Positions 57,782 to 64,000 of a stretch of 64,000 nucleotides of DNA are shown piece after piece. The stretch comes from Dechloromonas sp. (GTDB taxonomy: Bacteria > Pseudomonadota > Gammaproteobacteria > Burkholderiales > Rhodocyclaceae), in NCBI GenBank assembly GCA_028687035.1, contig JAQUAX010000009.1, positions 93,885 to 157,884 of the forward strand, read 5' to 3'. Each line of letters opens with the position of its first letter. The first letter of the stretch is position 1. Both the position numbers and the translations under genes were made by a program. The notes below the pieces were generated by a model, which saw only the letters and a list, made by a program, of their open reading frames with translations, was not told where the DNA came from and searched no databases.

Positions 57782-58702
57782 TCAGCCTTGAAGGCGGCCC
57801 AGCAACAGGTATTCCATCAATGCCTTCTGCACGTGCAGGCGGTTTTCGGCTTCGTCCCAGACCACCGACTGCGGACCGTCGATGACCTCGGCGGTGACTT
57901 CCTCGCCGCGGTGCGCCGGCAGGCAGTGCATGAACAGCGCGTCGGCGTTGGCGACGCGCATCATCTCGCCATCCACCTGCCAGTCGGCGAAGGCCTTCAG
58001 GCGGGCCTCGTTCTCGGCCTCGTAGCCCATCGAGGTCCACACGTCGGTATTGACCAGATCGGCGCCACGGCAGGCGTCCATCGGATCGGCGAAGACCTTG
58101 AAGCGCGCCGGATCGATGTTGCCGACCAGCGCCGGATTGATCTCGTAGCCCGGCGGCGTCGAGACGTGCACCTTGAAGTCGAGGACTTCGGCCGCCTGCA
58201 GCCAGGTGTTGCACATGTTGTTGGCGTCGCCGACCCAGGCCACGGTCTTGCCCTGGATGCAGCCGCGATGCTCGATGTAGGTGTAGATGTCGGCCAGGAT
58301 CTGGCACGGATGGTATTCGTTGGTCAGGCCGTTGATCACCGGCACGCGCGAATTGGCGGCGAAGCGCTCGATGATGTCCTGCTCGAAGGTGCGGATCATC
58401 ACGATGTCGCTCATTCGCGAGATCACCTGCGCCGCGTCCTCGACCGGCTCGCCGCGACCGAGCTGCGAGTCGCGGGTATTCAGGTAGATCGCCGAGCCGC
58501 CCAGTTGCTGGACGCCGGCCTCGAAGGACAGGCGCGTGCGCGTGCTGGCCTTCTCGAAGATCATCACCAGCGTGCGGTCGCTGAGCGGCCAGTACTTCTG
58601 GTAGGACTTGAACTGGTTCTTGATCCAGCGCGTGCGCTCGAAGACGTATTCGAGTTCCTCGCGCGTGAAGTCGTTGAACTGCAGAAAATGTTTGATCGCC
58701 AT
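57782..58702 (-). CDS. argF: Ornithine carbamoyltransferase
   Basis: It makes citrulline from ornithine and carbamoyl phosphate. The 306-aa product has the carbamoyl-phosphate motif [20 protein letters not shown], the [20 protein letters not shown] segment and the ornithine-binding [19 protein letters not shown]. The ATG at 58700-58702 is 2 nt after the argD stop, so the two genes are tightly coupled. A GTG-less longer frame into argD is a shadow. Confidence 0.97.
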   Translation of the reverse strand: MAIKHFLQFNDFTREELEYVFERTRWIKNQFKSYQKYWPLSDRTLVMIFEKASTRTRLSFEAGVQQLGGSAIYLNTRDSQLGRGEPVEDAAQVISRMSDIVMIRTFEQDIIERFAANSRVPVINGLTNEYHPCQILADIYTYIEHRGCIQGKTVAWVGDANNMCNTWLQAAEVLDFKVHVSTPPGYEINPALVGNIDPARFKVFADPMDACRGADLVNTDVWTSMGYEAENEARLKAFADWQVDGEMMRVANADALFMHCLPAHRGEEVTAEVIDGPQSVVWDEAENRLHVQKALMEYLLLGRLQG

Positions 58703-58704
58703 GA

Positions 58705-59877
58705 TCAGGCTCCCAGGAATTCCTTGATCAGCGGCGCGCTGCGGTCGACCAGCTCGCGGGCATCGTTTTCGCTGAAGATCAGCGGCGGCAGCAGGCGGAT
58801 GATCTTGTCGCCGGTGACGTTGATCAGCAGGCCGGCTTCCAGCGCCTTGCCGACCAGGACGCCGCACGGACGATCGAGTTCGATGCCGATCATCAGGCCG
58901 TGGCCGCGGATGTCGACGACACCGGCGACACCGGCCAGCGCCTCGCCGAACAGCTGGCGGATCAGCGCGCCGACGGTCGCGGCGTTGGCCAGCAGACCGT
59001 CCTGTTCCATGACGTCGATCGTGGTCAGCGCCGCCGTGCACGCCAGCGGATTGCCACCGAAAGTCGAGCCATGGTTGCCCGGCCCGAACAGGCCGGCCGC
59101 CCGGCCGCCGGCCAGGCAGGCACCGATCGGCACGCCGGCGCCGAGGCCCTTGGCCAGCGTAGCAACGTCCGGCTGGACACCGGCCTGCTGGAAACCGAAC
59201 CACTTGCCGGTCCGGCCCATGCCGCACTGCACTTCATCGCAGATCATCAGCCATTCGTGAGCGTCGCAGATTTCGCGCACGCCCTTGTAGTAGGCCGGAT
59301 CGGCCAGATGGATGCCGCCCTCGCCCTGGATGACTTCGAGCATCACGGCGACGATGTGGTGATTGTGCTCGGCGACGGCGCGGATCGCCTCGAGATCGCC
59401 GTAGGGCACGCGGACGAAGCCGGCGACCAGCGGCTCGAAACCGGCCTGGACCTTGTAGTTGCCGGTCGCCGACAGCGTGGCCATGGTCCGGCCGTGGAAG
59501 GATTTTTCCATCACGATGATGGTCGGCAGCTCGATGCCCTTCTTGTGGCCGTAGAAGCGCGCCAGCTTGATCGCCGCTTCGTTGGCCTCGGCGCCGGAAT
59601 TACCGAAGAAGACTTCCTGCAGGCCGGAGAGTCCGGCCAGCTTGTCGGCCAGCTGTTCCTGCTCGCGGATGCGGTAAAGATTGGAGGTGTGCAGCATGCG
59701 ACCGGCCTGGGCGGCGATCGCCTCGACCAGCCGGGGGTGGGCGTGACCGAGGGTCGAAACGGCGATTCCGGACAGCGCGTCGAGGTATTCCTTGCCCTCG
59801 GTATCGGTGATCCGGCAGCCCTTGCCATGACTGAAAGTCACCGGCAGCCGGGCGTAGGTATTCATGACGTGCGACAT
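58705..59877 (-). CDS. argD: Acetylornithine/succinyldiaminopimelate-type aminotransferase
   Basis: This PLP-dependent class III aminotransferase of the arginine pathway has 390 aa. It starts [20 protein letters not shown]. Typical blocks are [77 protein letters not shown] and the PLP Lys in [20 protein letters not shown]. The frame continues to 60144 but that part is antisense to the ParA gene. It is the first gene of the run argD-argF-argG-DUF2788-ppnP-yajQ. Confidence 0.95.
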   Translation of the reverse strand: MSHVMNTYARLPVTFSHGKGCRITDTEGKEYLDALSGIAVSTLGHAHPRLVEAIAAQAGRMLHTSNLYRIREQEQLADKLAGLSGLQEVFFGNSGAEANEAAIKLARFYGHKKGIELPTIIVMEKSFHGRTMATLSATGNYKVQAGFEPLVAGFVRVPYGDLEAIRAVAEHNHHIVAVMLEVIQGEGGIHLADPAYYKGVREICDAHEWLMICDEVQCGMGRTGKWFGFQQAGVQPDVATLAKGLGAGVPIGACLAGGRAAGLFGPGNHGSTFGGNPLACTAALTTIDVMEQDGLLANAATVGALIRQLFGEALAGVAGVVDIRGHGLMIGIELDRPCGVLVGKALEAGLLINVTGDKIIRLLPPLIFSENDARELVDRSAPLIKEFLGA

Positions 59878-60007
59878 GAGACGACCCCATAAAACGAAAA
59901 CGGCGGCCATCGCCGCCGGAACGACCGCGACTCGGCGGGAAGCCCCGGAGAGTTGCAGAAACCTGAATGTTAAGTGAAAAATAAAACCTTGTATAGAATG
60001 GCAGGCC

Positions 60008-60781
60008 ATGCGTATCGCCATCTTCAACCAGAAAGGCGGCGTCGGAAAAACGACGACCGCGCTCAACCTGGGGGCCGCCCTGCATCGCGCCGGAAGCCCT
60101 CCGCTGCTGATCGACCTCGACCCCCAGGGACACCTGTCGAGCATCCACGGACAGCCACCACTCGAGGCCGGGCACAGCCTCTACGCCTTCTACCAGGACG
60201 GCAGACCCCTGCACGAACTGGAACTCGAATGGACGCACATCGGCCGCCTGATCCCGGCCCACCAGCAACTGATCAAGGTCGACTCGATCTTCGGCAAAGG
60301 GCCGGCCGTGCTGAACAAGCTGCGCAGCGGTCTCGACACCCTGGACGACAGCCAGGAAAGCCGCCCCTGCATCATCGACTGCTGCCCCTACATCGGCGTC
60401 CTCGCACTGAACGCAATCTTCGCCTGCGACTGCCTGATCATCCCGGTTTCGACCGACTACCTGTCACTGCAGGCCGCGGAGCACATCACGCGCACCTTGC
60501 AGGTTCTCGAACCGGTGATGAAGCGCCGCGTCGAAAGGCGCTACCTGCTGACCCGCTTCGACCGCCGGCGCCGGATGAGCGACGACATCCGCAACCGGCT
60601 GCGCGAACGCTATGGCGACGACCTGCTCGATGCCGTGATTTCGGAAAACGTGGCCGTTGCCGAAAGCCCCTCGCTGAACCAGGACGTCTTCCGCCACAAT
60701 GCGGCAAGCCCCGGCGCGGTGGATTACCGGAAACTGCTGGAGGAACTGGTCGAGCGCGGCGACCTGCGTCAGCCCGGCTGA
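60008..60781 (+). CDS. Orphan ParA/MinD-like ATPase
   Basis: This is a 257-aa P-loop ATPase. It has the deviant Walker A NQKGGVGKTTTALNLGAALH (residues 8-27), Walker A' LLIDLDPQGHLSSIHG and the Walker B-like region SRPCIIDCCPYIGVLALNAI. The switch segment is LIIPVSTDYLSLQAAEHITR. No ParB, centromere-like repeats or plasmid genes are nearby, so it is probably a chromosomal positioning or regulatory ATPase with an unknown cargo. It diverges from argD (130 nt between starts), with TATAGA at 59992 as a possible -10 that would give a very short leader. Confidence 0.88.
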   Translation: MRIAIFNQKGGVGKTTTALNLGAALHRAGSPPLLIDLDPQGHLSSIHGQPPLEAGHSLYAFYQDGRPLHELELEWTHIGRLIPAHQQLIKVDSIFGKGPAVLNKLRSGLDTLDDSQESRPCIIDCCPYIGVLALNAIFACDCLIIPVSTDYLSLQAAEHITRTLQVLEPVMKRRVERRYLLTRFDRRRRMSDDIRNRLRERYGDDLLDAVISENVAVAESPSLNQDVFRHNAASPGAVDYRKLLEELVERGDLRQPG

Positions 60782-60825
60782 GGCGCCCCGGGCCGTCCCA
60801 TAATTATGGAAAGCCGTGGCGCTTC

Positions 60826-60834
60826 TGCTAAAAT
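60826..60834 (+). promoter_or_regulatory. Extended -10 promoter element of the DUF3579 gene
   Basis: TGCTAAAAT lies 45 nt upstream of the ATG at 60880. It is identical to the element ahead of ndk at 1532-1540. No clear -35 is visible. Confidence 0.45.
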
Positions 60835-60879
60835 GCGCGCCACGCAAGGCCGCTTCGCCCGCAAACGCAGAGTAGAACA

Positions 60880-61179
60880 ATGACAACTCACGAATCCACC
60901 CCATTCATCATTGTCGGCCTCACCAAACAGGGAAGGAAATTCCGCCCGAGCGACTGGGCCGAGCGGCTGTGCGGTGTGATGTCGGCATTTGGCGCCGAAC
61001 GCAAGATGAAATATTCGCCGTATGTCGGCCCGGGCGAATACAACGGCGAAAAAGCCGTTTTCGTCGATGGCCGGCTGGGCGAAATCGAGCCGATGGCCTA
61101 CCGCTTCATGCTCAACTTCGCGCAGGACAACGACCTGCAGATCATCGACGGCGTCTGCTCGATCGCCGACAAGAACTGA
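60880..61179 (+). CDS. DUF3579 protein
   Basis: The 99-aa cytosolic protein matches the betaproteobacterial DUF3579 family: TPFIIVGLTKQGRKFRPSDW, AERLCGVMSAFGAERKMKYS, PYVGPGEYNGEKAVFVDGRL and MLNFAQDNDLQIIDGVCSIA. Function is unknown. It has its own extended -10 promoter element and ends at a shared bidirectional terminator opposite rpsT. Confidence 0.88.
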   Translation: MTTHESTPFIIVGLTKQGRKFRPSDWAERLCGVMSAFGAERKMKYSPYVGPGEYNGEKAVFVDGRLGEIEPMAYRFMLNFAQDNDLQIIDGVCSIADKN

Positions 61180-61194
61180 ACGCAACGACATGCA

Positions 61195-61224
61195 ATAAAA
61201 AAGGCGCCCGGAGGCGCCATTTTT
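61195..61224. terminator. Bidirectional terminator between DUF3579 and rpsT
   Basis: GGCGCC-CGGA-GGCGCC hairpin (61203-61218) is flanked by eight As on one side and ATTTTTATTT on the other, so it can serve both converging genes. Confidence 0.9.
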
Positions 61225-61245
61225 ATTTCGATCGATCCGGAGCGA

Positions 61246-61515
61246 TCAGGCAGCAGCCAGCGCCTTGATCTGGGAAGACAGGCGGCTCTTGGTGCGCGAA
61301 GCCTTGTTCTTGTGAACGATCTTCTTGTCGGCGATACGGTCGATCACCGCGACGGATTGCTGATAGACGCCCTGAGCGGTGGTCTTGTCACCAGCTTCGA
61401 TCGCCTGGCGCACACGCTTGATTGCGGTACGCAGGGTCGAACGCAGACTGGCGTTGAGGGCGCGCTGCTTGTCAGCTTGACGGGCGCGCTTGCGGGCTTG
61501 TGCGCTGTTGGCCAT
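61246..61515 (-). CDS. rpsT: 30S ribosomal protein S20
   Basis: The 89-aa basic helical protein binds 16S rRNA early in 30S assembly. It starts [20 protein letters not shown] and contains [20 protein letters not shown] and the conserved [20 protein letters not shown]. Its promoter has a strong extended -10 and -35 about 30-60 nt upstream, and the bidirectional terminator lies 22 nt downstream. It is monocistronic. Confidence 0.97.
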   Translation of the reverse strand: MANSAQARKRARQADKQRALNASLRSTLRTAIKRVRQAIEAGDKTTAQGVYQQSVAVIDRIADKKIVHKNKASRTKSRLSSQIKALAAA

Positions 61516-61545
61516 TTAACTTAACTCAAAATCCAAAAGCTTAAG

Positions 61546-61573
61546 ATTGTAGCAGATTACAGGAAACATACAA
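61546..61573 (-). promoter_or_regulatory. rpsT promoter
   Basis: On the minus strand TTGTAT (61568-61573), a 16-nt spacer and TACAAT (61546-61551) preceded by TGC form a good sigma-70 promoter with an extended -10. It lies 31-58 nt upstream of the rpsT ATG. Confidence 0.7.
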
Positions 61574-61641
61574 CACCCAACAACACTTCATTGAACTGGA
61601 AGCCCGAGACCTCTCAACACTCAGCTCTGCCGAGACGCATG

Positions 61642-62319
61642 TCAAGGCACGCCCTGCCCAGCTGCGATAGCTGGGATAACCCCCGGCAGAATCGACTCGA
61701 AAACCACCTCGATTCTTATCCGAGATCTGACTGCACGACCATCAATCTGCCCCGGGCTAAAACGCGCTCCCAAAAATGCATCTCTGACCACCCCCTCAAG
61801 TCCCGTCAGATCAACTTGCTCATCCGGGAAGACCTCACGCACGATCCCGAACTGGTCGATGAGCACCACGAATACCGCAGCAACATTGCCCCCTGAAAGC
61901 AAAAGCTGATCGGGCGACGGTACAACAATTTCTTCTAGCGGAAAAGGTTGGGTGGAAAGAACGGTAATTGGCAAATATTCATCCGCTGAGACGTCTGCAT
62001 TAGGGAAGACAGCGCCAACTCCAGCGGTATCAATTGGTCTTGGTTTAACTTTGGCGGATGCAATTGCTTCAAGGGTCCCAGAAAGCTCTGGTAATGTAAT
62101 TACTCTTTCATTGATTGCCGGTTTGACTTCAACCCTAGACTCTGACGCCAAACGAACCTTGACTCCCCCCACAATGTCGCCTCTCGCAACGCCCAAATCG
62201 GCGACCCGCCAAGGAAGTGAATATTGCTCCAATACCCAGGCTCCAAGGGCATGCAAAAACGCTGACAGCAGAACGGTATATAAAAGCCCCCTCTCCTTCT
62301 TTCCGCGGGAAGAGGGCAC
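61642..62319 (-). CDS. TonB C-terminal-like protein
   Basis: The product has one N-terminal membrane segment (LLYTVLLSAFLHALGAWVLE), a Pro/Val-rich periplasmic stretch and a C-terminal TonB_C-like domain. That domain reads AAVFVVLIDQFGIVREVFPD, then VVRDAFLGARFSPGQIDGRA and VRSRIRIEVVFE. This is the energy-transducer layout, though no exbB/exbD is nearby. I place the start at GTG 62317-62319 (225 aa), just before the basic residues and the hydrophobic segment. The frame is open back to an ATG at 62544 (300 aa), but that 75-residue extension is Cys-rich and unlike a TonB N terminus. Base composition here is clearly more AT-rich than in the rest of the window. Confidence 0.65.
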   Translation of the reverse strand: MPSSRGKKERGLLYTVLLSAFLHALGAWVLEQYSLPWRVADLGVARGDIVGGVKVRLASESRVEVKPAINERVITLPELSGTLEAIASAKVKPRPIDTAGVGAVFPNADVSADEYLPITVLSTQPFPLEEIVVPSPDQLLLSGGNVAAVFVVLIDQFGIVREVFPDEQVDLTGLEGVVRDAFLGARFSPGQIDGRAVRSRIRIEVVFESILPGVIPAIAAGQGVP

Positions 62320-62616
62320 AACAGATCTGATCGACGATTTCTCGCCAAGATGTTCGACAGGCGCTCCAGATGCTCTATGCCTAACCTGGCTTTTACACCA
62401 ACTAAATGACGGGTTGCCTAACTCGAATATGTCCTTACACCAGAGCCTCTTGCAAAACCCAGTAGTTGCTGAGGATTTTTCGCCCGGAAGAGGCGAATTG
62501 GAGGGCCATTTCTGGCATGATGTGGTTACCAAGCCGAACATCATAACACCCGCCCATGAGTTCTAACGAACGCGTCCTAATCACTTACCCATCCAGACTT
62601 TGAAACAATGACTACC

Positions 62617-63066
62617 TCATTTCCAGCAACTGACAGCGCCCCCAACCGAACTTCCCTTAGTTCCGTCGCTGGCAAGTGTTAAAGCACCACATTTTGGATC
62701 AGAAAAGCCATTTGTCGGAGTTGCCGTAATGGTGAAAGTAGTATTTGAATTCGCTGTAACAACGGATATGTCGTATTTTCTACTAATATAAGACGTTCCG
62801 GACCAGTTGGCATTCTTCCAGGCACTGAGCGTAGTGGATGAACTCAAATCACCGGTGCTTATTACTAAGTACCCACCTCGATCAGTGAAGTATCTTTCCT
62901 GAAGCTGAGCCATTTGCATGATAGCTGCGCGCGCCTCAGCGCGCGCACCGCGACGAACATACTCCTGATACGAAGGATAGGCGATCGACGCCAGCAGGCC
63001 AATGATCGCCACCACGATCATCAGTTCAATCAAAGTAAAACCATGATTATTTTTTTGCTTAAGCAC
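62617..63066 (-). CDS. Type IV pilin PilE-like
   Basis: This class IVa prepilin of 149 aa has the leader MLKQKNNHG cleaved before [20 protein letters not shown], with Glu5 of the mature protein present. The alpha-helix continues [20 protein letters not shown]. The C-terminal half has a beta region and two Cys that could form the D-region disulfide ([13 protein letters not shown] ... VGGAVSCWK). It is PilE-like and lies 9 nt downstream of pilY1, where pilE is typically found at the end of minor pilin operons. It would be assembled by the type IV pilus machine, not the Tad machine. Confidence 0.92.
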   Translation of the reverse strand: MLKQKNNHGFTLIELMIVVAIIGLLASIAYPSYQEYVRRGARAEARAAIMQMAQLQERYFTDRGGYLVISTGDLSSSTTLSAWKNANWSGTSYISRKYDISVVTANSNTTFTITATPTNGFSDPKCGALTLASDGTKGSSVGGAVSCWK

Positions 63067-63075
63067 TGAATCCCC

Positions 63076-63878
63076 CTATTGCTGAACTTGCCGCCAGGAT
63101 ATCGTACCTGGTGACGGGAGCTTGATTCGCGCTGTACAAGAACTACCCGCCGAGCCTAATACACAGCCGTACTTGTCCTTTGCACAATAACGGCCCTTGA
63201 CAAAAGGTGTGCACCCGGTGCCTGTGGGCATACTCTTACCTTTATCAGCAGAGTAATACACGATCCGCGGATTCTGGCCAGTTGCAGCTTCTGTGCTGCC
63301 ACTTGGAGTGACATGCACCAGTTTCTGCGCACTAGGAGGACTGGTAACAGAGGCTCCACCACTTGTTGTAATCGTTACACTCAAAGCTGACGCAGTTGTA
63401 GCAGAAGTCGTGTAGAAAATCGGCTGAGAATAGGCCCCACCAGTGAGGTAGTTGAGCCCATACAGGTAGTCATAGCTGTTACCACCGCAAACGTCACCCG
63501 TCGGCGTCAGTGTCACGAACACCAAAAGACCGCTTTCCAGCACCGGCAATGCTGAAGAAATATAGCGCTCCCCAATATTGCTAGTACTGGACACGTTGTT
63601 TTTCAAATCCATAACCCAGCCAAGTTGCTGTTCAACCTTGCCAGCTGCATTGAGACTGGGCGCCAACGAACTTGGACAGGTCGATCTGGCTGCAACAGGA
63701 TCCTTCGGAGTGCTGGAATACTGTGGCATACAGTCTGACTGAACCCCGTATTCCGTACCATTGATGGTTGCAGTACCAAGCAGAGCCTGTCGTTGTAGTT
63801 TTTCTCTTGAGGTCACCCTCGTCCCATCATCCTTATCCCATACTCCGTAAAAGGAATTCATCGAGAACGGAGAAGCAT
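63076..63878 (-). pseudogene. pilY1: pilY1 3' fragment, interrupted by an IS3-family element
   Basis: The translated fragment matches the C-terminal part of the PilY1 tip adhesin/pilus biogenesis factor. It starts within MNSFYGVWDKDDGTRVTSRE, continues GWVMDLKNNVSSTSNIGERY, ISSALPVLESGLLVFVTLTP and CGGNSYDYLYGLNYLTGG, and ends LPSPGTISWRQVQQ. At 63879 the coding sequence is replaced by the left end of an insertion element, so the upstream beta-propeller part is separated. The frame stays open into the IS only by chance. Whether an intact copy exists elsewhere cannot be seen. The pilin gene downstream may have lost its promoter. Confidence 0.82.
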
Positions 63879-63901
63879 TGAATCGCCCCGGGAATTGAGG
63901 A

Positions 63902-63928
63902 GGCTCCATTACCTGAGAGAATGGAGCC
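63902..63928 (+). promoter_or_regulatory. Stem-loop over the IS orfA ribosome-binding site
   Basis: GGCTCCATT and AATGGAGCC form a perfect 9-bp stem around 9 nt. The right arm contains the GGAG Shine-Dalgarno and ends directly at the orfA ATG. Read-through RNA from outside would fold and mask the site. Confidence 0.6.
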
Positions 63929-64000
63929 ATGAGCAAGACGAACAAGTATTCCCCGGAAGTCAGGGAGCGCGCCGTAAGGCTGGTAGAAGAGGCCCGCAAG
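63929..64000 (+). CDS. IS3-family transposase OrfA, 5' end (cut by window edge)
   Basis: The first 24 codons translate as MSKTNKYSPEVRERAVRLVE followed by EARK, the typical start of the helix-turn-helix OrfA of IS3-family elements. OrfA binds the IS ends; with OrfB it forms the active transposase by programmed frameshifting in the family. Only the beginning is inside the window, so integrity of the element is unknown. Confidence 0.85.
   Translation, partial: MSKTNKYSPEVRERAVRLVEEARK

Larger units (their letters stand above)
63879..64000 (+). mobile_element. Left end of an IS3-family insertion sequence
   Basis: The end begins TGAATCGCCCCGGGAATTGA, resembling IS3-family terminal inverted repeats that start TGA. 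It is followed 50 nt later by a transposase OrfA start. The element continues beyond the window, so its right end and target duplication cannot be seen. The left boundary is placed where pilY1 homology stops and is good to a few bases. Confidence 0.75.

Noticed and set aside
62380..62480. Short repeated GCCTAAC motifs and a TTGCAAAACCC stretch suggesting an integron attC site or another IS end
   Set aside because: The two GCCTAAC copies are direct, with no matching GTTAGGC arm, and no terminal repeat pair or transposase is visible, so the motifs are probably chance.
63879..63999. Continuation of the pilY1 reading frame to the window edge
   Set aside because: The extension is antisense to the IS orfA start and has no PilY1 similarity, so it is a chance open frame across the junction.

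Overview
The window is GC-rich bacterial chromosome (about two thirds G+C by eye, apart from the last 2.4 kb). It is almost fully coding, with short intergenic gaps and many 1-8 nt start/stop overlaps. The gene set points to a betaproteobacterium of the Rhodocyclales (Dechloromonas/Azonexus-like): DctA plus a DctPQM TRAP transporter with DctS/DctR, a CobD/CbiB-family membrane protein beside a NUDIX CoA pyrophosphatase, DUF3579 and DUF2788 proteins, a BktB-type thiolase, and many c-di-GMP and hybrid-kinase proteins. The taxon is inferred from protein resemblance; no rRNA gene is present to confirm it.

Layout. 1-3.2 kb: rlmN (cut by the window edge), ndk, an exported or anchored protein of unknown function and a PilJ-type sensor-domain protein. 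3.2-10.5 kb: C4-dicarboxylate uptake, with TRAP genes dctPQM, the symporter dctA, and the two-component pair dctS-dctR divergent from dctA. A near-palindromic element shared by the dctP and dctA/dctS upstream regions is the likely DctR operator. 10.5-20.9 kb: a Tad/Flp pilus locus (cpaB, secretin, tadZ, tadA, tadB, tadC, tadD, a DUF3613 lipoprotein and a TadG-like protein on +; tadE, tadV and a 58-aa Flp pilin on -). 21-30.3 kb: diguanylate cyclase, thioredoxin, Rho, L31, an ArnT-like glycosyltransferase, an HD-GYP protein, oligoribonuclease, an M48 protease, a small cytochrome c and RsgA. 30.4-40.2 kb: an HD-GYP response regulator followed by two very large hybrid histidine kinases, the second with four CBS motifs, facing a receiver-HATPase protein.

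40.2-50.8 kb is the most unusual block. It is a tight six-gene minus-strand operon with two circularly permuted ATP-grasp proteins, two alpha-E modules (one free, one fused to ATP-grasp), two transglutaminase-fold proteins (one carrying DUF2126) and a terminal flavoprotein. This is the predicted but biochemically uncharacterised ATP-grasp/alpha-E/transglutaminase peptide-synthesis or modification system. A good sigma-54 promoter match lies just upstream of the first gene, which suggests nitrogen or other enhancer-dependent control.

51-61.5 kb is mostly housekeeping: thiolase, CobD/CbiB-like, NUDIX, a retropepsin-like protease, a glutamine amidotransferase, the run argD-argF-argG-DUF2788-ppnP-yajQ, an orphan ParA-like ATPase, DUF3579 and rpsT. 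61.6-64 kb is visibly more AT-rich. It holds a TonB-C-like protein, a type IV pilin and the 3' part of pilY1, which is cut by the left end of an IS3-family element running off the window.

No tRNA, rRNA or CRISPR array was seen. No gene-free stretch exceeds 300 bases.
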